This document shows positions 11,947 to 18,069 of a DNA stretch of 19,517 nt, piece after piece (position 1 is the stretch's first letter; each line of letters opens with the position of its first letter). The notes under the pieces were generated by a model, which made no database searches, was not told where the DNA came from, and was given only the letters and a program-made list of their open reading frames with translations. The DNA comes from Nitriliruptoraceae bacterium. GTDB lineage: Bacteria > Actinomycetota > Nitriliruptoria > Nitriliruptorales > Nitriliruptoraceae. Position numbers and translations under genes: made by a program. The stretch is taken from positions 1 through 19,517 of the forward strand of contig PWEU01000262.1 of the NCBI GenBank assembly GCA_003554005.1. Reading direction: 5' to 3'.

Positions 11947-14205
11947 GTGACCGAGAGCCGCAAGTCCGCTGCCCGACGCCCCCACAGCCTGGGCGTGCTG
12001 ACCAGTGGAGGGGATGCCGCTGGCATGAACGCCGCGGTCCGCGGCGTGGTGCGCACCGCGTTGCATGTCGGCGTGCAGCCCTACCTGATCCACGAGGGCT
12101 ACGTGGGCATGGTCGAGGGCGGCGAGGCGATCGTCGAGGCCCAGACCCACCACGTGGGCGGCATCCTGCATCGCGGAGGCACCGTGATCGGGACCGCCCG
12201 GTGCCCGGAGTTCCGCACCCGGGACGGACGACGCGCGGCCGCTCGGAACCTGGTGACCCGGGACATCGACGCCCTGGTCGTGATCGGCGGCGATGGCTCG
12301 CTCACCGGCGCCAACCTACTGTCCAGCGAATGGCCGGATCTGTTGGCCGAGCTGGTGGAGGCGGGGGAGCTCGAGCAGGAGCTCGCGGACGCGCCCCCGC
12401 AGCTGCAGTTGGTCGGCATCGTCGGATCGATCGACAACGACATGTTCGGAACCGACATGACCGTCGGCACCGACACCGCGCTGCACCGCATCACCGAGGC
12501 GATCGACGCGCTGCACTCCACCGCCTCGTCCCACCAGCGGTCCTTCGTCATCGAGGTCATGGGGCGCAACTGCGGCTACCTCGCGCTCATGGCGGGGCTG
12601 GCGACGGGTGCGCAGTGGGTGTTCATCCCCGAGCGGCCGCCCCAGACCGCCAGCTGGGAGGAGGCGGTCAGGCGCACCGTCGAGGATGGCCGCAAGATCA
12701 AGCGTCGGCAGAACATCGTGATCGTCGCCGAGGGGGCCCGGGACCGCTACGGGGTCAGCATCACCTCGGAGCGGGTGCGTGACATCCTCGCTGAGGGCCT
12801 CGGGGAGGACACCCGCATCACGATCCTCGGGCACGTCCAGCGGGGTGGTTCGCCGAGCGCCTTCGACCGCAACCTCGGGACCCGGTGCGGCTACCAGGCC
12901 GTCCAGGAGCTGGTCGCCGGCAACGCGGCCGAGGAGGCCCAGCTCATCGGGATCCGCGAGAACCGCATCGTCCCCTCGCCGCTGATGCAGGCGGTCGAGA
13001 AGACCCAGGCCGTCGCCGGCCTACTGAAGGAGAAGCGCTTCGACGAGGCCATGGAGCTGCGGGGCTACGGTTTCATCGAGGCCTACGAGACGCTTCGGAC
13101 CCTGGTGCGGGCCCGGCCCCGGGAGGCCGACGCCGACCAGCCCGTCAAGCGGATCGCGATCCTCCACGCAGGTGGACTCGCGCCCGGGATGAACACCGCG
13201 GTGCGCGCCGCGGTCCGCACGATCATGGACCGCGGCCACACCGTGTTCGGGGTCCGGGGGGGCTTCCCTGGGCTGCGCGACGGGCAGGTGGAGGAGCTCG
13301 GCTGGATGTCGGTCAGCGGCTGGGTCTCCCACGGCGGTGCGGAGCTCGGTACCAAGCGCTACACCCCGACCGAGGAGGACCTGCCGACCATCGCCGAGCG
13401 GATCGCCGGCCACCAGCTCGACGGCATCCTGATGTTCGGCAGCTTCGACGGCTACAACGCGGCGCACGCCCTCAGCGAAGCCAGGAGTGAGCACCCCGAG
13501 CTGGACATCCCGATCGTGTGTCTCCCGGTCCCGATCTCCAACGACGTGCCGGGTACGGGCCTGACGATCGGGGCGGACACGGCACTCAACGCCATCGTCG
13601 AGGACGTTGACAAGATCAAGCAGTCGGCCGTGGCCTCGACCCGGGTGTTCGTGGTCGAGGGGATGGGCAAGGAGTCGGGCTACCTGGCGCTGACCAGTGG
13701 GTTGGCCACCGGGGCGGAGTTCGTCTACCCCCCGGAGGAGGGCATCACGCTCGAGCGGCTCAAGTACGACGTGGAGGCGCTGAACGATCGCTTCCGCCAC
13801 GGACAGCGGCTCGGGGTCATCATCCGCGGCGAGGGGGCCGACCCGGTGTACACCACCCCGTTCCTGTGGGCGTTGTTCGAGAAGGAGGGCGGGGGCCTGT
13901 TCGACGTCCGGCAGGCGATCCTCGGCCACGTCCAGCAGGGGGGTGACCCGAGCCCCTTCGACCGGATCCAGGCGACCCGGCTGGCCGTGCGATGCGTGGA
14001 CCACCTACTCGGACAGCTCGAGCAGGACCACCCTGAGAGCACGATGTGCGGCCTGGTGGGCGGCAAGGTCACCTTCACCCCGCTGTCGCGGTTCCGGGAG
14101 CTGCTCGACCCGCACGGCGCCCGTCGTCCCGCCGAGCAGGTCTGGTTCGACCGCGTCCGGCCGATCGCCGACGTGATGTCCGGTATCCCAAGAGCCGAGC
14201 TGTGA
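11947..14205 (+). CDS. pfkA: Duplicated, eukaryote-type 6-phosphofructokinase (PFK-1-like fusion)
   Basis: 752 residues, about twice a bacterial PfkA: two complete PFK domains in tandem (about 15-385 and 400-745) joined by LRGYGFIEAYETL and a short linker. The N-half has TSGGDAAGMNAAVR (19-32), IGGDGSLTGA (113-122, Gly117 = ATP-type), the SEWPDLLAEL insertion (127-136) characteristic of eukaryotic PFK-1, VGSIDNDMFGTDMTVGTDTA (159-178, catalytic Asp163), EVMGRNCGY and GHVQRGGSPSAFDR. In the C-half the same sites read FGSFDGYNAA (497-506), PISND (529-533, Ser531 in place of the base), EGMGKESGY and GHVQQGG, so it is catalytically dead but may bind effectors, as in animals and fungi. Its animal-specific N- and C-terminal tails are missing. 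GTG 11947 follows GGAGGAAACCG. Codon use is like its neighbours. Confidence 0.95.
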   Translation: MTESRKSAARRPHSLGVLTSGGDAAGMNAAVRGVVRTALHVGVQPYLIHEGYVGMVEGGEAIVEAQTHHVGGILHRGGTVIGTARCPEFRTRDGRRAAARNLVTRDIDALVVIGGDGSLTGANLLSSEWPDLLAELVEAGELEQELADAPPQLQLVGIVGSIDNDMFGTDMTVGTDTALHRITEAIDALHSTASSHQRSFVIEVMGRNCGYLALMAGLATGAQWVFIPERPPQTASWEEAVRRTVEDGRKIKRRQNIVIVAEGARDRYGVSITSERVRDILAEGLGEDTRITILGHVQRGGSPSAFDRNLGTRCGYQAVQELVAGNAAEEAQLIGIRENRIVPSPLMQAVEKTQAVAGLLKEKRFDEAMELRGYGFIEAYETLRTLVRARPREADADQPVKRIAILHAGGLAPGMNTAVRAAVRTIMDRGHTVFGVRGGFPGLRDGQVEELGWMSVSGWVSHGGAELGTKRYTPTEEDLPTIAERIAGHQLDGILMFGSFDGYNAAHALSEARSEHPELDIPIVCLPVPISNDVPGTGLTIGADTALNAIVEDVDKIKQSAVASTRVFVVEGMGKESGYLALTSGLATGAEFVYPPEEGITLERLKYDVEALNDRFRHGQRLGVIIRGEGADPVYTTPFLWALFEKEGGGLFDVRQAILGHVQQGGDPSPFDRIQATRLAVRCVDHLLGQLEQDHPESTMCGLVGGKVTFTPLSRFRELLDPHGARRPAEQVWFDRVRPIADVMSGIPRAEL

Positions 14206-14225
14206 CGGTGACGCGGCCGTCACCG
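14206..14225 (+). terminator. Hairpin directly after the duplicated phosphofructokinase gene
   Basis: CGGTGACG (14206-14213) and CGTCACCG (14218-14225) form a perfect 8-bp stem with loop CGGC, starting at the base after the stop codon. There is no T-tract. Confidence 0.5.
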
Positions 14226-14270
14226 GTCCGGCATGCGTGCTGGATCGCCCCCTCCTGTCGATCCCTGACC

Positions 14271-14276
14271 TACGGT
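14271..14276 (+). promoter_or_regulatory. Possible -10 box (TACGGT) for the first acidic lipoprotein
   Basis: CCTACGGT is the same octamer core as that before the other lipoprotein gene (15850-15857, minus strand). It predicts an 80-nt leader. No -35 box is clear. Confidence 0.25.
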
Positions 14277-14365
14277 TGGTGCCGCCAGCAGGAAGCAGGT
14301 GCGAGGCGCCGCCCCGGATCCGGCACCGAGGTGGTGGACCGGAGGCGATAGTCGAGGGGGACCGG

Positions 14366-15079
14366 ATGCGGTGCACACGGTGGATGGATCCGCGGATCCG
14401 CAGGTCCGCGGCGTGTGTGGCTGCTGCGGCGCTGGTCCTGGCCGGCTGCGGCGGCGCCGACCCCGATGCCGTGGAGCTCGACCCACCCGAGGTGGAGGAC
14501 GTCGAGGTAGAGCCGGATCCCGAGGTGGAGCCGGATCCCGAGGTGGAGCCGGACGCACCGGGTGACGGGGACGAGGGAGACGACGGGGACGACGGAGACG
14601 ATGCGGGTGAGGACCCCACCGACGACCCTGCGGAGGACGCCGCCGCGCTTCGCTGCGACCTCGCGGCGACGGAGGGGAGCACCACCCTGACCGACGAGGC
14701 CTACGAGCGCGCCGTCCTCGAGACCAACTTCGAGCTCGAGCTGCTCGCGATGGAGCTCTCCGCTGACCTCGACGAGCTGCTGTCGGATGTCAGTGACGGA
14801 CCCACCCTCGAGGCCCAGCTGCTCGACCATCAGCAGCGCTACCTCGAGATCGCTTCTGCGGTGGAGGAGCTGCAGCCACCCGATGGCGCCGAGCAGTGGC
14901 ACGAGCAGGCCATGGGGAGCTTCGATGCCGTCTGTGTGGCGATCGCGGACGGGCTGGCCGGCAGCGGGCAGGGCGATGAGGACCGCTTCGACGCCTTCGT
15001 CGAGGCGCTCACGGGGTTCCCCAGCGTGCTGAACCAGCTGCACGCGAACGCGGCCTGCGGCCCCTTCGAGACCTGCTGA
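14366..15079 (+). CDS. Acidic lipoprotein of unknown function
   Basis: 237 residues. Signal peptide of lipoprotein type: basic start (MRCTRWMDPRIRR), hydrophobic AACVAAAALVLAG and lipobox LAGC with Cys28 as lipid anchor. Residues 33-90 are a low-complexity Asp/Glu/Pro spacer (EVEPDPEVEPD, then GDGDEGDDGDDGDD), probably an extended stalk. The mature domain (about 95-237) is helical, with four-helix-like heptads (ETNFELELLAMELSADLDELL) and four cysteines (residues near 98, 195, 231 and the C-terminal residue) that could form disulfides outside the cell. I recognise no family. ATG 14366 follows GAGGGGG. It converges on the AMIN-like lipoprotein gene, with which it shares size class and acidic stalk. 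Confidence 0.72.
   Translation: MRCTRWMDPRIRRSAACVAAAALVLAGCGGADPDAVELDPPEVEDVEVEPDPEVEPDPEVEPDAPGDGDEGDDGDDGDDAGEDPTDDPAEDAAALRCDLAATEGSTTLTDEAYERAVLETNFELELLAMELSADLDELLSDVSDGPTLEAQLLDHQQRYLEIASAVEELQPPDGAEQWHEQAMGSFDAVCVAIADGLAGSGQGDEDRFDAFVEALTGFPSVLNQLHANAACGPFETC
14504..14557 (+). repeat. 18-bp tandem repeat in the lipoprotein stalk
   Basis: Three units, 14504-14521, 14522-14539 and 14540-14557, of GAGGTGGAGCCGGATCCC (one base different in the first, the last diverging at its end). They encode EVEPDP repeats, so copy number can vary without breaking the frame. Confidence 0.85.
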
Positions 15080-15092
15080 ACGGCCCTCCGGG

Positions 15093-15778
15093 TCACCTCC
15101 CCCGCGGTCTTCGGGGACGAGGTCGATGACCACCCGCTGGGGTTCCTCGAGGCGTTCGACCACGAAGGGGACGGTCTCGTCGAGTCCGATGGCGAAGGTG
15201 TGGTAGCCCTCGAACAGCGTGTCCTGCACCACCTCGGTCAACACGACCGCACCCTCGGGGGCAGCGATGCGGTCCGGCGCGGCCAGGCCGGCATCCGGAT
15301 CCTCGGGGTAGGTCAGTGGCTGCAACGCGACCCACAGCGAGGTGTCGCCGGCGCCCTCGACCGGTGCCCCGGAGCCCTGGGCGGTCGGCTCGTCCTCGAA
15401 CCCGATCGACCACCCGACGGTGCCGTCGCCGTCGAGTTCGAAGGTGACCCGGTCGAACCCCTCGTGGGTGCCGACACGCACCTCGGTCACCTCGAGACGT
15501 TCACCGAAGCTGCCCTCCCGCGTCCTGTGGTCGGTGGAGGGGTCGTCGGCGATGGGCTCGACCGCCCGCTCGTCGCGATCGGGGTCGTCCTCGGTCGGTG
15601 CGTCCTGCTCGCCGGCCGGGTCGTCGTCGGTCGGCTCGTCGGTCGGGTCGTCGGTCGGCTCGTCGGTCGGGTCGTCGACGGGTTGGTCGTCGAGTTCGTC
15701 TGCCGGCTCCTCGGTCGGACCGCAGGCCGCCAGCGCGAGCGCCGCAGCAGCCGCGATGAGCAGGGTTCGGCCGGTCAT
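15093..15778 (-). CDS. AMIN-like domain lipoprotein; probable frameshift at its 3' end
   Basis: Lipoprotein signal MTGRTLLIAAAAALALAAC with lipobox LAAC (Cys19), an acidic stalk (about 22-85, DPTDEPTD repeats) and a domain at about 93-221 that resembles the actinobacterial AMIN-like group: EGFDRVTFELDGDGTVGWSI early and QRVVIDLVPED at the end. It would sit outside the membrane, possibly binding cell-wall material. As sequenced there is no stop at the natural end: the literal frame runs on to 14270 (502 residues) purely as antisense of the neighbouring lipoprotein gene. One extra base in the C5 run at 15099-15103 would give a TGA at 15093-15095 and a 228-residue product, so I end the gene there. 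No strong ribosome site precedes ATG 15776-15778. Confidence 0.62.
15624..15671 (-). repeat. 12-bp tandem repeat in the AMIN-like lipoprotein stalk
   Basis: Four units of TCGTCGGTCGG followed alternately by C or G (15624, 15636, 15648, 15660) encode DPTD/EPTD on the minus strand. The unit is a multiple of three, so slippage changes stalk length in frame. Confidence 0.85.
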
Positions 15779-15849
15779 CCGGGAGTGGAGCACGTGGTCT
15801 CCCAACGGGTCGGGATCGGGTAACGGCGCGTTCGGCACCTTCTGATCCC

Positions 15850-15855
15850 ACCGTA
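15850..15855 (-). promoter_or_regulatory. Possible -10 box (TACGGT) for the AMIN-like lipoprotein
   Basis: CCTACGGT on the minus strand predicts a start near 15843 and a 65-nt leader. The -35 zone is not recognisable. Confidence 0.27.
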
Positions 15856-16012
15856 GGGGGCTCTGCTGGGCGGACGGGCGGCGGCCTTCCCGGTGCGCCG
15901 TGGCCGTCCGTCCGCGGCACCTGTCCAAGGGGAGGTGGCGGACCGGGGTGGACGCGAGCGGTCCGGTCTGCTCCCGTGGAGGTCCAGCCGAGCACACACC
16001 GAGGAGACCACG

Positions 16013-16546
16013 GTGCAGACATCGATCACGGTCGGGCAGGCGTCGCTGGAGCTGGCCCAAGGCGACATCACCGCCCAGCCCGACCTCGACGCGATCGTCA
16101 ACGCGGCCAACGCGCAGCTGACCACCGGGGGCGGTGTCGCCGGTGCCATCCACCGGGCCGCCGGACCCCAGCTGGCCCGTGCCGCTCGTGGGCTCGCGCC
16201 GATCGCGCCCGGCGAGGTCGTAGCCCCCGACGCCTTCAACCTGCCGAACCGCAGGGTCCTGCACGCGCTCGGGCCCGTCTACGGCCGTGACGAGCCCGCG
16301 GACGTGCTGCTGGCGAGCTGCTACCGCCGCGCCCTGGAGTTGGCCGCCGACGAGGAGCTCACCAGCGTGGGCTTCCCGGCGATCTCCACCGGGGCCTTCG
16401 GGTACCCGCTCAGGCCCGCCGCCTAGGTGGCGCTCGGCACGGTGCGGGACGTGCTCCATCAGTCATCATCGGTCCGGCTGGTCCGGTTCGTGCTGTTCTC
16501 CGCCGACGACCTGCGCGTCCACGCCGAGGTACTGGCGGACGTGTAA
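16013..16546 (+). pseudogene. Macro-domain protein (ADP-ribose-binding / O-acetyl-ADP-ribose deacetylase type) interrupted by in-frame TAG
   Basis: Macro domain of the MacroD/YmdB kind, which binds or hydrolyses ADP-ribose derivatives in the cytoplasm. Seen: ELAQGDITAQPDLDAIVNAAN (in two parts, 13-33), GGGVAGAIHRAAG (39-51) and FPAISTGAFGYPL (121-133), covering the ADP-ribose loops. Codon 138 is TAG (16424-16426). The same frame then continues VALGTVRDVL...VRFVLFSADDLRVHAEVLADV and stops at TAA 16544-16546, which is exactly the family's missing last helix-strand-helix. So a full 177-residue domain is split by one amber codon after PLRPAA. GTG 16013 has GAGGAG 8 bases upstream. Either a recent nonsense mutation, a sequencing error or readthrough; the 137-residue product would lack the last strand and helix. 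Confidence 0.82.
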
Positions 16547-16610
16547 CTCTGACCCGGTCGTGCCGCAACGCCGACCCGGTCGCGAACCGCACTGCTCGCC
16601 GTGAGGCGCT

Positions 16611-17861
16611 TCACCCTTGGTCACCGCGCTGGTCCGACGGCGACAACCAGGTCCGCGCCGCGGCGACCAGGGCCCGGACGCCCACGGTGAGGGTCGGCTC
16701 GATGACGGGTGCGAAGTGGGGCGAGTGGTTCGACGGGAGTTCGTCCACACGGGCGACCACGGCCGCAGGGTCGTCGAGGCGCTCGAACAGCGCCGGGTCG
16801 GCGCCGCCGAGGAGCCAGTACACGCAGGGCGCGTCGACGGCGCGCGCGAGCAGTCCCACGTCCTCGCTGCCGGTGACGGGCCCGGGGGCCACCACGGCGG
16901 CGGCGACGGAGGCCAGTGCCGGTCGGGTGCGCTCGACGGCGTCGGGGTCGTTGTGCACCGCGGGGAAGGAGTGCACCATCTCGATGTCGGGCGGTCGAGG
17001 TGCCGCTGCGGCCTCGGCCTCCCCCCGGGCGATCCGCTCGATCGCGGCGAGCACCTGCGCCCGGACCTCCTCGGAGAAGGTGCGCACGCTCACCTGGAGC
17101 TCGGCGCGATCTCCGATGACGTTGGCGACCGTGCCCGCCGCGACAGCGCCGACCGTCACGACAGCGCCCTCGGTGGGGGGGACCTCCCTGGCGACGACGG
17201 TCTGCAGGCGCAGGATCGTTGCGGCGGCCAGCACGACCGGGTCGACCGCGGTCTGGGGTCGCGAGGCGTGGGCGCCGCGGCCGTGCAGCGTGATCCGCAA
17301 GGTGTCGGATGCGGCGAAGGCGGGGCCGGGCTCCACCGCCAGTAGCCCGGCCGGAAGGGGGGCGACGTGCTGCCCGAGCACGACCGATGGGCGCCGAACG
17401 CGGTCGTAGAGGCCGTCGTCGAGCATCGCCTGGGCGCCGGCACCGACCTCCTCCGCCGGTTGGAAGAGGCACACCAGTGTGCCTGTCCAACTGCCGCGGT
17501 CAGCCGCCAGCTCCCGTGCGGCACCCAGCAGGCAGGTGGTGTGGACATCGTGGCCGCAGGCGTGCATCACCCCCACCTCGGCGCCGCTGGCGTCCAGGCT
17601 GGTCACCGTGCTGGCGTAGCTCAGGCCGGTTCGCTCCTCGACCGGCAGCGCGTCCATGTCGGCCCGCAGCAGCACCGTTGGTCCGTCGCCGTTGGCCAGC
17701 ACCCCGACCACGCCGGTGCCCCCGATCCCCTCGGTGACCTCGTACCCGCTGCGACGGAGCTCGCCGGCGACGATGCCGGCGGTGCGGTGCTCGGCGAAGG
17801 CCAGTTCGGGGTTGGCGTGGAGGTCGCGGTACAGCTCGGCCAGGTCGGTCGTGTCGGGCAT
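16611..17861 (-). CDS. M20 family amidohydrolase (hippurate / N-acyl-amino-acid hydrolase type)
   Basis: 416 residues, standard for M20D amidohydrolases, which release an amino acid from N-acyl conjugates using two metal ions. Seen: ELYRDLHANPELAFAEHRTA (9-28), LLRADMDALPVEE (64-76), HACGHDVHT (100-108; Cys102 and His104 metal ligands), FQPAEEVGAG (133-142; Glu137/138), GQHVAPLPAG (163-172; His165) and NHSPHFAP (378-385, last ligand). A dimerisation domain (about 185-300) includes LHGRGAHASRPQTAVDPV. All catalytic residues are intact. ATG 17859-17861 is preceded by a GGAG...GGGGG stretch; an upstream start at 17897 is in frame. The acyl group is not predictable. Divergent from the helicase gene across 208 bp. 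Confidence 0.9.
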   Translation of the reverse strand: MPDTTDLAELYRDLHANPELAFAEHRTAGIVAGELRRSGYEVTEGIGGTGVVGVLANGDGPTVLLRADMDALPVEERTGLSYASTVTSLDASGAEVGVMHACGHDVHTTCLLGAARELAADRGSWTGTLVCLFQPAEEVGAGAQAMLDDGLYDRVRRPSVVLGQHVAPLPAGLLAVEPGPAFAASDTLRITLHGRGAHASRPQTAVDPVVLAAATILRLQTVVAREVPPTEGAVVTVGAVAAGTVANVIGDRAELQVSVRTFSEEVRAQVLAAIERIARGEAEAAAAPRPPDIEMVHSFPAVHNDPDAVERTRPALASVAAAVVAPGPVTGSEDVGLLARAVDAPCVYWLLGGADPALFERLDDPAAVVARVDELPSNHSPHFAPVIEPTLTVGVRALVAAARTWLSPSDQRGDQG

Positions 17862-18069
17862 CGCCACCCCCGTCTCCGTCCGTGTCGCGCTCCGCAACCC
17901 CGACCGTCAGGCGTCGTGGCCACGGGCCGGCGGGCGCGCCGACGGTCGGCATACTGCCAGGGCGCGGGGGAGCCTGCAGGTCCCGCTCGGGCGCCGGGGT
18001 GCGCCTGAGGTCGCAGCGACGTGCCACCATCGCCACCGACCACCACACCGGGCACACCAGGGGGGCCAT

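Noticed and set aside
13021..14004. 327-codon minus-strand frame opposite the duplicated phosphofructokinase
   Set aside because: Antisense shadow; no ribosome site or domain.
11947..14205. The duplicated phosphofructokinase as an assembly artefact joining two genes
   Set aside because: The halves differ at the protein and DNA level, the linker is the family's own, and the frame is continuous with normal codon use; there is no repeated DNA to cause a misjoin.
14270..15092. Minus-strand continuation of the AMIN-like lipoprotein frame (270 more codons)
   Set aside because: It is the in-register antisense of a lipoprotein gene with signal peptide, ribosome site and repeats; the residues (for example RLHLGIRLHLGIRLYL) mirror the acidic repeat and show no domain.
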